NCBI GenBank assembly: GCA_000151295.1
Contig: GG745377.1
Location: 12,885 to 76,884 of the forward strand
Reading direction: 5' to 3'
DNA length: 64,000 nt
From: Allomyces macrogynus ATCC 38327
Taxonomy: Eukaryota; Blastocladiomycota; Blastocladiomycetes; Blastocladiales; Blastocladiaceae
Position 1 is the first letter of the stretch, and every line of letters begins with the position of its first letter. Position numbers and translations under genes: made by a program. This document shows positions 1-12,337 of the stretch, piece after piece. A model generated the notes under the pieces. It saw only the letters and a list, made by a program, of their open reading frames with translations, made no database searches and had not been told where the DNA came from.

Positions 1-1567
1 CACGCGCCGGACAGGTTCCCGACGCCGCCCCTCGGGAATCGCCGCGAATCGCCGCCCCCCGCGCGCCCAGAGGGTACCGCCGTCGCCGCGTGTGCGAGTG
101 GTCCCCTGGTCGCCGGAACCGACGTAGCCGCGTGCGCTAATGCTCCGACGCCGCGGTCGCGCAAGGGCGTGACGCCGACGGTATTGTGCACGAGGTCGTC
201 ATCGGCCGCGGTCGCTTGTTGCCAGGCGCGCAGCCATTGCCCGACGTCCGTGCCGACGCGCTGCGCGCGGATCGTGAGCATGTTCGACCGCACGTGTTCC
301 GAGAGAATGTTGGCGGCGGCCACGTGCACGTCGGCGTCGTCGGGTTTCAGTTGCAGCCAGGGGTGCGCGAGGGCTTCGGTCGCGGACGGGCGGGAGTGCG
401 GGTCGAGCGTGAGCAGTTTGCGGACGAAGTCCTTGGCTAGATTAAGTGGGGGTGGGTGGGTCAGCCGCGGGGATCGACGAGTCCATCGCGCTCACGCAAA
501 CTGATCGCTGCGAGCCGGTGAAAAGTGGTCGGGAACGCACCTTCGGCCGATATATACTTCCAATATCGCTCATTGAAATCGATCTTGCCCGTCATCATGC
601 GGTCCATGAGCCCCTTTGGGTCGTCGATCGGCCCGAATGGCGAGTACCCGCAGAGCATCGTGAACGTGACAACGCCGACCGACCACAGGTCGGCCTTTGT
701 GTTGTGACCTTGGTTGAGCAAGATCTCGGGCGCACAGTACCCGGGGGATCCGCAAACGGTCATGAGCACGTCGTCTTCGTTGGCGGTGCGCGAGACGCTA
801 CGTGAGTTGGAGGCGCGAGTGTGAGCAACAGGGAACGAGATCAACACGCGCGGAAAGCGGGAGGGAATACAGTACCCAAAGTCGGCGATCATAATGTCGG
901 TCAAGTCATTGGTGGTGCGGAATAGCAAATTCTACGCGAATACGAGGGAGCCGCACGGATATGCACCAAGGCGATCACCGAAACTTGTCTCGTCAGCACC
1001 ATGCGCGCACGTATCCACCGTCCCTCATCACATTGAACAGAACAGCACGCACCTCGGGCTTGATGTCGCGATGCACGACGCGGCACTTGTGAATCTCGGC
1101 GACGCCCTGAATCAAATTGCGCACGAGCGCGGCCGCGTCATGTTCCGTGAACCGTCCGCGCTCGACAATCTGGTCAAACAGCTCCCCGCCAAGCGCCATT
1201 TCGCAGACGAGGTAGTATTTGGACCGTGACTCGAAATGGTCGACGAGGTTGACGACGTTGCGGTGGCGCACGCGCTGCAGCGAGACGAGTTCGCGGTCGA
1301 GGAACGGCGAGTCGTCGGGCAGCAGGTCCTTGGAGATGATCTTGACGGCGTAGCGGATGCCCGTGGCCTAGATTGATTTGCAGAGCACATGAGGCGCGCG
1401 CAGCGGGGAGGAACCGGGTGGAGAAGGAGGGGATGTACCTTGTCGACGGCCTCGCGCACGACGCCGTAGGTGCCGCGGCCAATGACGCGACCCATCTTGT
1501 AGGCACGTTTGCGGCGGTAGGAGGCCGGCTGCAGGCAGTCGAAGAGACGGCCGAGGTGGATGGCCAT
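1..1567 (-). CDS. CaMK-like serine/threonine protein kinase (3' end outside window)
   Basis: Serine/threonine kinase of the Ca2+/calmodulin-dependent (CaMK) group. Exons on the minus strand: 1567-1439, 1367-1053, 931-876, 797-541 and 436 to the window edge; all junctions are GT-AG and phase-consistent. The protein starts [20 protein letters not shown]. It then shows the glycine loop GRGTYGVV, the catalytic lysine in AVKII, the catalytic loop HRDIKPEN, DFG split exactly across the 876/797 junction, the APE motif (CAPE), and subdomain IX DLWSVGV. The kinase domain ends near HPWLQL and is followed by an unassigned tail that runs off the window. The N-terminal block before the glycine loop (SYRRK..Y) resembles fungal CaMKs. 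A calmodulin-binding segment cannot be confirmed because the C-terminus is missing. Divergent from the phospholipase D gene. Kinase identity is certain; the CaMK subgroup is likely. Confidence 0.9.
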
Positions 1568-2584
1568 GGTGGTGGGCGTGCCGCGGCAACAGCGTGGCGA
1601 GCCGAGAGAGGGCAGACGCTTGTGCAGGTGCTTGTCGGGGACGGCCGACGTGGAGGATGTTCGCGGGCGGCAGCGTTGCGCAAGCCAAGCGAGTAGCGGC
1701 ACGGCGCGTATCGGTCCTTGGTTCGCGAGGGTCGGGCGAGCCGCGTTGAATCCACTTGCAGCGGGGGGAAGCAGCAGCTCTGGCACACTCTCACTTGCAG
1801 CAGACCGGGTGGACTGTGTTGCGCGTGCGCGTCGCGAGCGGGGGCGTGCTGGTCGGCGCTCGAGCGAAGAAGGTCGGGACTGGCCGGCGAGTCTGCAAAT
1901 CGGCAACAAGGCAGCCGAGAGGGTCGCAGCAGCAAACGTGGCCGAGCGAGAGGAGTACGACCGCGGGCACTCGAGCATTTCACGGCGGCGCTCGCGCGAA
2001 CGGGTCCCGCGAGCACGGGCAGGCGCGACCGGTGCACAAAGTCGCGCGGCGGTGGCCGGGCAGCAGTCGGGGAAAGGTTATTTCGAGACTCGGGTGGGTG
2101 CGATGGAGCAGTGGGGAGTTTGACTTGGAAGCGTGGCTGGGCAGAGAAGACGCTGAAAAGGCGGCCGGCCCAGCGCTGGGCGGCGACCATGTCCGGAGTT
2201 GTATTCTTCCGCGCTGCAGCGCAAAATACACGCATTTGCTCGCATTTGAACGCTGATCAGAGCGATCGCGCGGGCGCTTCCGGAGGCCCTCGGATCGATC
2301 CCTGAGCTGCATCGAGCACGTGGCGTGCATGCGCCCGCGGCAGAAGCATCGGGCGAAGCATCCGACGCCTACGCATGCAACGCGGCGCCAAGCGCGCCAT
2401 GCTTCCACGTCCGCAGCTTGCTGCCTCGCCTTCCACACCCAACCCAACGCACGCCAGGCCGACTCTGACCAAGACTGTCCGCGCTCGACACGCCGTGCCC
2501 GTGCTGCCGACCGACGCCGCTCACGATCCGCTCACGGCTCACGCCCTCTGCGCCGCGACGCCGCAACCAGCGCCGACCACCACC
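1568..2584. other. Divergent intergenic region between kinase and PLD
   Basis: About 1 kb of GC-rich sequence between two divergent start codons. Overlapping open frames here have no recognisable motif and look like GC-driven shadows. An in-frame ATG at 2375 would extend the PLD protein by 70 residues, but the ATG at 2585 has the better context (CACCATGG). Confidence 0.6.
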
Positions 2585-2988
2585 ATGGCGACCGCGACCA
2601 CGACCACCAGCAGCAGCACGCCCGCCGCCAGCAGCACCGCCGCGCTGATCGGCGGGTCCCTCGAGTCGAGCGCCCTTGCCAGTCTCGATGCCCAACACAC
2701 TGCCGCCGCCCCCACGACACGCTCGACTTCAGCATGGGCGCGCCTGCTCGCGCCCGACGGCGCGTTACGTGCCGCGTCGCCCGCCGGCACCACGACCAGC
2801 CATGCTTCCCTCGCATCGATTGCGCCCGCGAGCATTATCGCCACGCCGCACCGGCCCTCGTCGCCCGCGACCACAGGCCCCGGCCCGTTCGTCGCGTGGC
2901 ACCCGCACTCGGACCCGGCGACAAGTACGGCCACCGTCCTGCCGTCGTCGCGCGTCTCGTCTGCGTCGAAACCCGATTCGGCCGCCGG

Positions 2989-3072
<84 letters not shown>

Positions 3073-6000
3073 CGACGCGGGCAACGACGACCCGCACTTG
3101 GCTGCGGCCGCATCGGCCGCGATCAACGCGCGCGCCCGGTTCCGCCAGTGGCGGTCGCGCACGGCCGATCGCATGAGCAACTTGCGGCTCGGCGGCACGC
3201 TGGACCGCGACAAGGAGCCATCGCGCGGCGGTAAGGATAAGAAAAAGGACCCGTTTGCGTTTTTCCCGATGCTCGGGTCGGCGCTGCAGGTGCCGTTTGC
3301 GACTTTGGCCGTCGCGCCAATGGTACGAATCCGTGATGGCCGACCAGATTTGAATCTAAATCTGAATCTGACTCTGCGAACACTATCACCAGCCGCCCGT
3401 CGTCCTGGAAGCCTTCCACGTACCGTTCATCTTTACTTCCGTCTGCATCTTCTCCACCGTCGATTGACACTGTCCCGTCACCAGATCCGCGTCTCGTTCG
3501 ACGTCGACGAATCGCTCTACCGCGCCGTCAAGGGCGAGTCGTTCCTGATCCAGTGCCAGTACGGTTCCCGCCGGTGGTCGGTCCGTCGTTCCGTTGCCGA
3601 CTTTCTCGCCATGCACGCGAGCCTTCTGCGCCATTTCTACCTGAATCTGCTCAAGCGCAAGCTGCCGCCGCTTCCGTCGACCTTCAGCTGGGCGCTCGAC
3701 CACATGCAGCTGCAGCGCCGCGGCGACGCCGTCGACGCCCTGAACGCGCAATTCGCGCACGAGTTCCAAGAATACCTCGTGGCCCTGCTCAAGGCGCTCA
3801 ATATGTTGCCCGAACTCGGCGAACTGTGCGAGTTTCTGCGATTCTCGAGCGTGTCTTTCCTGCCGAGTTTCCCGCACAAACCGCTCGAGCTGCCGATGGT
3901 TCTGCGCACGGCGCGGCCATGGAAGTACTTCCGGTGCCTGACCTACACGAAGAAGCGCGACCAGTGGCTTGCCGTGGGCCCGTCGTGGCTGACGCTGCTG
4001 GCCTCTTTTGCCGACCCGCACCCGAACGAGGTGATCCTGATGTCGACGCAGTTCGAGTTTGCCTCGCACGTGTCGCGCAACCCCGTCGGGCTCAAGCGGT
4101 ACGATATCCGGATTGCGCACAATGCCGCGGCGACGACGACGGTCGATATTCGGCTGGAGGACGAGGACGAGCACGACGAGTTGCTGCGCGTGCTGTCGGA
4201 CGCGACAGCGAAATGCGCATACGTGCGCGCGCACCCGCACGGCAGTTTTGCCCCGGCAAGGAAAGGGTGCCAGGTTGAATTTTTCGTGGATGGGCAAGAG
4301 TACTTTGAGCGCGTGGCCGATGCGATTATGGCGGCCAAGAAGACGGTCTACATTCTCGACTGGTACGTGTTGAGATGGACAGGCAACTTCGACCATGAAT
4401 CAAGCTGACGCGTCGAGGTGGACAATGTAGGTGGCTCACGCCCGAGCTCTACCTCAAGCGACCCATCACCGCCGAAAACGAGCGGTGGCGGCTCGATCGG
4501 CTTTTGCAGGAAAAGGCCAAGGAGGGCGTGCAGATCTACATTCTCGTCTACAAGGAGATCTCGGCTGCGCTCGCCAACTGTACGCGCTTGATCCTCTGCT
4601 ATCTTTTGTCTCCTTACTCGAACGCACATCCCTCACGTCTATCGACCTTCCAGGCTCCTACCACACCAAATTCTACCTCGTCTCGCTTCACCCGAACATC
4701 CACGTCCAGCGGCACCCGGACGTCGTCTCAGGCCAGCTCTTCTGGGCGCACCACGAAAAAGCCGTGATCATCGACGACACGACCGTGTTTATGGGCGGGC
4801 TCGACCTGTGTCTCGGGCGGTGGGACACGCACGCGCACCCGCTCGTCGACCTCGCTCCACCCGACTCGGGCGCGCAAGTTTTCCCGGGCCAGGACTACTC
4901 GAACCCGCGCGTGACCGATTTCGTTGCCGTCGACCGCGACTGGGCGCACGATACAATTGTCCGGGCCACGACACCGCGGATGCCGTGGCACGACGTCGCG
5001 TGCGTGTTGCACGGACCGGCGGCGGGGGACGTCGCGCGGCATTTCGTGCAAAGGTGGAATTTCGTCAAGTCGTACAAAGCCGAGCAGCGGTCGGATATTT
5101 CGCTGTTGTTGCCGACCCATGTGCCGCCAGAAACCGCGGTCGAGAGCGGCGGCGGGGTCGCCGAGGCGGCCGCGACGCACGTGTGGGTGGAGGACGGCGA
5201 GGAGCCCCTCGTGGTCGAGGAGATGCACCCGACGCGCGCCGCCGCGACGGCGGGCGCGACGGAGGCCGGTGGCGAGCACACAGTGCAGCTCACGCGGTCG
5301 CTCGGGCTCTGGTCGTGCGGAGTCCCAACCGAACACAGTATCCTGAACGCCTATCTGCAGGCGATCGACGAGGCAAAGTACTTTATCTACATTGAGAACC
5401 AGTTCTTTGGCATGTCCACCGTTTTGCTTTTCCGTTCCGGTCGTGAGTGGCAGTCGCTAATTCCTTACTTGCTTCTGCTCCATAGTCACGTCCTCAACCG
5501 AAGCCGGCGGCGCGCGCAACAAGATCGGCCAGGCGCTCTACCGGCGCATTCTGCGCGCGCACGAGAACCAGCAACCGTTCCGCGTGATTGTCATGATGCC
5601 GCTCCTGCCCGCGTTCCCCGGCGGGATCGACTCAGCTGCGGCCAGCACGTTGCGGTACATTCTCGCCCTCCTCGCGCTACCCTTCTCGACCCACCCTGAC
5701 TCACGACCACCTCCACACTCACAGCATGGTCATGAACTTCCAATTCGAGTCGATCGACCGCGGCCCGAACAGCCTGATCGCGAAACTCGATGCCGCTGGT
5801 GTACCGCACGGGGACTACATCTCCTTCTACGGCCTGCGCACGTACGACTGGATGCCCGACCCGGCACCAAACTCCGGCACGCCAACCGCGGGTCCAACGC
5901 CCGGCACCCGTGTCCCCGTCGGCGCCGAAATCCCGGACGGCGCACCACCACCACTCACCACCGCGCCCGCCTCTACTGCCGCGAGCACCGTGCAAGCCGG

Positions 6001-6820
6001 CGAAATCCCCGTCCCCACCGAGCCGCGTTCCGATTCGGACGCGTCGGGCTCGCCGCGCTCGCCGCCGACGCAAGTGCAGGGCGCGGATACCGCGTCGGCG
6101 CCCGCGGCCGGCGGCGGGTCGTACGTGACGGAAATGGTCTATATTCATACGAAGCTGATGATCGTCGACGACGTGCACGTGATGCTCGGCAGCGCGAACA
6201 TCAACGACCGGTCGATGCTCGGCGAGCGGGACTCGGAGCTGGCGTTGGCGGTGACGGGCGCGCGCAATGTGAGGATCAGGATGGGGGACGAGGAGGTATG
6301 GCGCGTGTGTTGCTGCCGACAATATGGCGTACCAGAACTGACCGCTGAACTGTTGATCAGATTGTCGTCGACAAGCGTATCCACGGCCTACGCATGGCGC
6401 TGATGAAGGAACACGTCGGGTCGATGCACGACGACGCCGACGACGCGGTGCTCGCCAACGTGCTCGCGCCCAAGTTCATGGCCAAGTGGGCGGGGACGGC
6501 CAAGACGAACACGGCCGTGTACCGCGACTTGTTCCACGCGTTGCCTGACGACACGGGTCCGTAAAGCGCTTTTTCCACCCATTTCTGACACAACTCGACT
6601 CACCTCTCGTCCTATGATAGTCGAGACGTGGGCGCAGTACCGGTCATTCACGTCTACAGTGCCGTCCAAGACGATGCCCAAGGTCGAGGTCGAGGCGAGG
6701 ATCGGGGACGTCAAGGGCCACTTGGTCGAGTTCCCGACACGGTTCCTGCGGCAGGAGGCGTTGGGTGCGAATCTGTTCTCGGCTGAGAATTTGCTGGTGC
6801 CGCCCGAGATTTTCGCGTGA
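2585..6820 (+). CDS. Phospholipase D (PX-PH type, two HKD motifs)
   Basis: Hydrolyses phosphatidylcholine to phosphatidic acid and choline; PX/PH-type fungal PLDs act in membrane traffic and sporulation. Nine exons: 2585-3322, 3393-3419, 3485-4362, 4431-4579, 4654-5442, 5486-5654, 5725-6295, 6361-6556, 6621-6820. The total is 3717 nt, a multiple of three, giving about 1238 residues. Order: low-complexity N-terminus with a Gln tract, PX-like domain from exon 3 ([15 protein letters not shown]), PH-like region ([17 protein letters not shown]), HKD1 ([10 protein letters not shown], near residue 630), FIYIENQFF, then HKD2 (HTKLMIVDD, near residue 1057) with GSANINDRS. About 100 Pro/Ala/Ser/Thr-rich residues separate FYGLRTYDW from HKD2, where animal PLDs have a short linker. 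The donor of intron 5 (5443) and of intron 8 (6557) are the least certain. Exon 2 is only 27 nt. Confidence 0.93.
2990..3070 (+). repeat. CAG/CAA repeat encoding polyglutamine in PLD
   Basis: About 27 consecutive glutamine codons, nearly all CAG with two CAA near the 3' end. The tract lies in the disordered N-terminus before the PX domain. Pure CAG runs tend to be length-polymorphic. Confidence 0.95.
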
Positions 6821-8111
6821 GCGGATGAGGTGGGGGTGGAGAAGGATTGTATTGAAGGTCCGAAGCCGGAAACGCATTAAACCAAGTGTAGAGTATCATT
6901 TGGACCAAGGGCCGGAAGCCGAGAGGAAAGGGATGAGCTGTTTGTCCAGTCGCACGCAAGTCGGGCAAGGAGAGCATTGAACACGGATCGCACGCAGGAC
7001 GACATCCTCAGTTCGATCCTTGCACAGCAGCTCTTCCAAATACTGTAGGTTCGCCCTGCTGTCTCTGTCGACGGGAATGGCCGAGGAGGCTACCGTCGAC
7101 CGCTCGGGTCGATGACGGATAATTGAGTCGGACTTTCGTTTGTGACGCTGGAAGGTCATGCATGTCCAGTGTCCGTCAAAGTGCCAATGCTGTTGAGCGA
7201 GCCAATTATCTGACAACCCGTGCATTAATTATGGTCTCAAAAAAAATTGACCAAAAAGCCTCACCCCGCCATTAACGTCTTTTTCACGTCGCCTTGAGCC
7301 TGATGGTATGGTATGGCCGCACTCTCACACTTATCGTGATTTATTGATGCTTGGCGCGTATGCGCGCTCACGCGCAATTTATTGGTGAGGGATGAATGCC
7401 AGCTTCGGAGTGAGCGAGGTTAATCCAGCTCTGCACTCCTGTGTCCGCTTGCCACAATGACAGCAAGCATCTCCAGGTCATGGCGCAAAGCCCCAGACAA
7501 GTTTCCCTCTGCTCGAAGCTTCGTCAGTCCCTTGCCCCTGGCGTCCACGTACATCGTCATCCATCCTGAGCACAGGGTCGTCCGTCACTATGGGCATGCT
7601 GGCTCTGGCAATCTGGTCCCCCTCCTCTCACTTTGGCACCAACTGCAGCGCATATTCATAATATAGCATTGTGAGTCTGTCGACTATCTGCTTTCATACC
7701 ATCCTGCGCTTCAACCTTTTAGGGCTGCAATTGGATCAATGTGGTTGAGCCACATTTAGCCTGGCAAGGCGCTGTTCTGTGCGATTGGAGGCGCTGTTCT
7801 GTGCGATTGGTCAATTCGTTGCCGTCTTTGCTTTGGAGGCAGCAAGCGTGGTTTCGTAGATGCACAGCACCACGTTCGCGCCATGATGCCGCGTTCGGCC
7901 ATGGAGTTACAGTGAGGGTGCAAGGAGACAGGACTCTCTATACATCAAGCACCGCTGTCGTGAAAGCAGCAATCACGCGGATTGCCGCGTCTAGGTATCA
8001 CTTTTCCAACTGGCGGTTCAAACCATTTAGGTGCTGTGTGTTTGTTTTCCAGGTGTTGGTCTCAATTTGCCCAAGTCCAAAACAAAGCCATTCGAAACCA
8101 GAATCGCCAAC
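6821..8111. other. Gene-free interval upstream of ALG11
   Basis: About 1.3 kb, less GC-rich than the flanks, with no frame carrying a recognisable motif. It holds a perfect 22-bp tandem duplication at 7767-7810. Its last part (about 8025-8111) is the ALG11 leader, which has a diverged second copy near 16,070-16,170. Confidence 0.6.
7767..7810. repeat. 22-bp direct tandem duplication
   Basis: Two identical, directly adjacent 22-bp units (7767-7788 and 7789-7810). No coding context; a simple local duplication. Confidence 0.9.
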
Positions 8112-10081
8112 ATGACCACCATGGACACAGATATCCCCATCACCGACCCCGACACCACCAATCACTGGCTGCAACCCATTTTGGTCGCTCTCGCCGTGAT
8201 TTTTGCGACGTGGATAGCGCTCACGCTCCGTCGCCGCCATGTTGTCCTCCAACGCCTTGCGACCTTGCGCGACCCGAACCACCCCACAACGATCGCGTTC
8301 TTCCACCCATTCTGGTCGGTCACTTGCATTGCTCGTGTATGGACCGAATAATTCAAGTGATCTGACGCGTCGAAGTCGAAATTCTCCAGCCATGCCGGCG
8401 GTGGTGGCGAACGCGTGCTGTGGATGGCCGTGCGTGCCGTGCAGCGCCGCTGGCCAAAAGCACAGTGCGTCGTGTACACGGGCGACGTGGGCGTGACGGC
8501 CGCTGACATTTTGGACCATGCCGAGGTGTGTTTTTGATTTGGTTTGCGTGATGACAGACTCAAAGCAGGGAGCTGATCGTTCTTTCACGTGCGGATCTCC
8601 AGAACCGGTTCGACTTGACCGTCGACCGTAAGCGCGTCGAGTTCGAGTACCTCTCACGGCGGTGGCTGGTCGAGGACTCGACGTACCCGCGTGTCACGCT
8701 GCTCGGGCAGTCGCTCGGGTCCGTCGTGCTTGCGTGGGACGCGATCCGCAAGGGTGCCGCGAAACCGGACTTGTTCATCGGTGCGTTGAGCGGTCACGGT
8801 CGGGGTGAACGTCGATTGCACGGACGGAATCTCACACGCGCTCACGCGCCGTAGACACGATGGGCTACGCGTTCACCTACCCGCTCGTCAAGCTGCTCGT
8901 CGGGTGCCCCGTCATTGCGTACACGCATTACCCGACTATCAGGTTCGTCTCTTTTCGGTCTTGCCTGCGATTTCGGCACCGAAAAACTGACGCGTTCCTG
9001 TGACTCGACAGCACCGACATGATAGCCGTCGTCACTGACCGCAAGGGCACATTCAACAATGATGCGCAGATTGCCAAGTCGTCGCTGTTGAGCCGGATCA
9101 AGCTCGTGTGCGTGCTGTCGTGATCCCGCATTCCTGTAACCGAGACACGAGACACTGATTTGCTTCCTCCACTCCTTAGCTACTACCGGCTCTTCGCGCG
9201 CCTCTACAGCTGGTGCGGGCGGCACGCCGACATGGTCATGGTACTCTCATTGCTCTCTACCCGTCCTCCCCTCGCCCTCGTCACTCACCACCCCTCTCTG
9301 CTCCCCCAGGTCAACTCGTCGTGGACCGCCAACCACATCCACGCCCTCTTCCGCACCCCTACGCGCACGCGCACCGTCTACCCGCCCTGCGGGACCGCGG
9401 CCTTTCTGGACCTTCCACTCACTCCGCGCACGCCCGTGGCCGTCTCGATCGCGCAATTCCGGCCCGAAAAAAACCACCTGCTGCAAATCGACGCCATGGC
9501 GCTCGTGCACGCGCAGGTCCCGCACGCGAAACTCGTGGTGATGGGCAGTGCGCGGCACGCCGAGGATACGGCGCGCGTGCATGCGGTGCTCGAACGCGCG
9601 CGCGAAAAGGGGATCGATCATGTCGTGGAAGTGGTCGTGAACGCGCCGTGGAAGGAAGTGCGCGCGCGGCTTGGGGCGGCGAGTGTCGCGTTGCATACGA
9701 TGCGGGATGAGCACTTTGGGATTGGGGTGGTCGAGGCCATGGTATGTTCCTTTGTTGTGGGTGGGGTTCGGGGCAATGCTGACCGATTTGGGTGCGATGT
9801 GTTAGGCCGCGGGCGCCATCCCGCTCGCGCACCGTTCCGGCGGGCCCAAGGCCGACATTGTGGTCCCGTACCGCGGTGTGCTGACGGGGTTCTTGGCCGA
9901 GTCGGTCGAGGAGTACGCGTACGCGCTTGTCAAGATCTTGACCATGGACGAGGCCGATCGGGCCAGAATTCAAGAGAATGCGCGGCTGGCGGTCGCAGAA
10001 CGGTTTTCGGACGCTACGTTTGAAAAGGCGTTTGTGGGCGCGGTCGAGGCTGGGATCGAGGAGTATGGGCGCCGCAGCTGA
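8112..10081 (+). CDS. ALG11: ALG11 GDP-Man:Man3GlcNAc2-PP-dolichol alpha-1,2-mannosyltransferase
   Basis: Adds the fourth and fifth mannoses to the dolichol-linked N-glycan precursor on the cytosolic face of the ER. Eight exons: 8112-8314, 8390-8525, 8603-8780, 8855-8942, 9012-9107, 9180-9240, 9310-9741, 9806-10081. The total is 1470 nt, giving 489 residues. One N-terminal membrane anchor (residues about 20-42) precedes the GT-B fold. Family hallmarks: FFHPFC then [71 protein letters not shown], the GT4 motif [11 protein letters not shown], and SGGPK..IVVP. Length and motif order match eukaryotic ALG11. It ends 195 bp from the convergent carrier gene. Confidence 0.96.
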
Positions 10082-10276
10082 GTAGCTGTTGTGTTACTGC
10101 TCTGCCGTTTTCGGGAGTAAAGAGCGAGCGAGGAGTACTCGAGGAGTGCTCGAGTGGCGGAATGATAGCGAGGCCAGCGTGTATGTGTCTTGAATCGTGT
10201 ATTGATGGATGATAAACCGTCGCAACGTGGGGTAGAGATCAGACCTTGACAAACGAACAAACCAAAACACCAAAAT

Positions 10277-11427
10277 CTACAGGTACTCGGCGGCCGTCAT
10301 CTTGGTCGCCTCGTAAATCGGGAAAAACATGCTGCACACGCAGAGCCACCAGGTCCCGCGCGCGACACTCCCACGGTACAACCCGCGCAGCCCACCCTCC
10401 TTGTAAATCTGCTGCAACCCGCCTACGATCCCTACTCGAGGTCGTTGCCCATCGACCCCGGGTTTCGCCGTCATGACGCGCGTGCGCAACACGTCGAGCG
10501 GCGTCGTCGAAAAGCCCGCGAGCGCACCCGAGACGCCGCCAAACAGGACCGACGGGCCCGTCGGGATATGGTCCGAGTCGACGTGGACCTGATACCGCGC
10601 CTTGAACGTTTCGTACGACACGAACAGGATCACCATGAACGGCGCGTCGCGCGCGACGATTGGGCCGAAACCGCGCCAGAGAGCGGCGGGACCTTCGTCG
10701 CGTACGATTCGCTGCGCGACGGCGGTGCCGGACATGGGTGCCGTACCGTAGTAGTTGGTCTGCAAGCGCGCCGTGATCACTTCGCGCGGCACCTTGACGA
10801 GACTTGACGCGAGGTCGCCGACGAGAGCAGAGAGGGTCGTGACGGTCGTGGGCGCGTCGGGGAGGAATGGTGCCAAGCGTGCCTTGGTTGCTTCGTACGA
10901 CGAGAGACGCAAACCGCCCTGTGAATTTTCGGGTGGAGAAGGCTCGAGGTCAGTTTCTCAATGTACTTTTGGGTGTGAATTCCGGCGGAAGAAAGAGAAG
11001 GTGAAAGTACCTGAGGTGCAGCACCAGCGACACTAGCGACGAACCCGCGCGACACGATTTGGAGCATTTGCCTCGAGAAGACCGACCGCGCCGTGGCCGC
11101 AATCCTTGCGCCCACCGAGCTCGACGTTGCCGGGGTCGCTGCCGACTCGGCCGCTGCTGCTCCAGGCGCGGACGCGGCCTGCATGCGAGTCTTGATCGTG
11201 TCGAGGGGGTGCATGACGGCAAACGCGAAAGAGAGACCTGTCGCGCCGCCAATGAAGTTGTGGAGAGCCGTCGGTTGCGGTGGATGGTGGTGGTGGGAGG
11301 CCGATCGTGCAGCAGCGGCCGCGGCTGCTTGCTGGATTTGCCGGCGCACGACGGTTGCTGATGCGGAGGTCGACATGGCGGCAGCGGCGGCGGGTGAGGG
11401 CGGAACGTGGGCGGCAGAGTAGCTCAT
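10277..11427 (-). CDS. Mitochondrial carrier family (SLC25) transporter
   Basis: Solute carrier of the inner mitochondrial membrane. Two exons on the minus strand, 11427-11011 and 10918-10277 (1059 nt, 352 residues), joined by a phase-0 intron. Three carrier repeats with Px[DE]xx[KR] signatures are visible: HPLDTIKTRMQ (repeat 1), VPREVITARLQ (repeat 2) and TPLDVLRTRVM (repeat 3). Each is followed by a second helix with a GxxxG-like segment. The N-terminus is Ala/Ser/His-rich, and a second ATG lies 51 nt in. The LVKVPREV block recalls the S-adenosylmethionine carrier group, but substrate cannot be assigned by eye. Confidence 0.92.
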
Positions 11428-12337
11428 GGTTGGTCAAAGTGGAGGGTGGAGTTGGCTGGGAATGGACGAGAGCACGGCCGAGCAAGAGAGTGGGGGGGGA
11501 GCAGGGAGATCAAGTCGTGGACGAGCGGGTTCAAGGGAAGGACGGCCTTTTGAGAGGCACCGTAGAGCTTCCTTACCGTTAATGTCCGCCCGCACGTCCA
11601 ACGACGCGGACACGCGCAGAGCCCGCGAAGCCGCGCGGGTCCTCCAGTGGGTGGTGATCGTCGTCCCGGTTGCGCCCGTCAGCGAGCGTGTCGCGACGGA
11701 CGGCGTCAGGGTCAGGCGATGTGGTGGTCATCATCGACATGGTTCGTGACCAACCGGACGCTCGGACATGGTCCTTTGTTGGCGCTCGGCGCATCTTCCA
11801 GCCTACAGACATGGCGCGGGTGCCGCGGTAAGCATGAAAACGCCTCCCAACACCTTCCAAAACGGGAAATCGCACGTGCGAAATACGTTGATTGGCTCGA
11901 GGTCATGAGCTTCCAAGGACCGCCTCAGTCGATCAGCGGCCAATCAAAATATGGCTCGCGTGGCAGTGGCTTGTCGCGGTCACGTTGTCTGGGTCACAGC
12001 GAGTTTGCATCGGCGTCACCGCCTTGGGCCCAAGTTTGGGCGCGTTTTGGCGCGTTTGGCCAAGTGGGAGAGGAGACGTGGCCGTTGAAAGCAATCCTGG
12101 TCGTGGCCACGGCCTGAACAACCACCTCACGGCCCACACGGCCAACGATCACGGCAGGAAACGGCAAGAAACGGCAAACGCGCGCGCCGTGGTCTTTTCC
12201 GGTGGGTCTCTGCGCCGCTGTCACCGCGTTTGCCGTGCCCCTATAAAGATCGCGCATCGCCCCGCCCAAGTTGGCTCGCCATTCCCACCTCTCCCGCTTC
12301 TCCACCAACCAAGCACCCAACCACCACGGTCACTACC
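11428..12337. promoter_or_regulatory. Divergent promoter region, carrier / leucine fusion gene
   Basis: About 900 bp between divergent starts. A minus-strand open frame (11,875-11,579) has no family features and I do not call it. The part nearest the leucine gene contains a TATA box (listed separately). Confidence 0.55.
12242..12247 (+). promoter_or_regulatory. TATA box of the leucine biosynthesis fusion gene
   Basis: TATAAA about 96 bp upstream of the ATG at 12338, followed by a pyrimidine-rich leader. Spacing suits a TATA-driven, regulated promoter. Confidence 0.6.

Noticed and set aside
11579..11875. Minus-strand 98-codon frame in the carrier/leucine gap
   Set aside because: No motif, no conserved pattern, low-complexity polar residues; likely chance.
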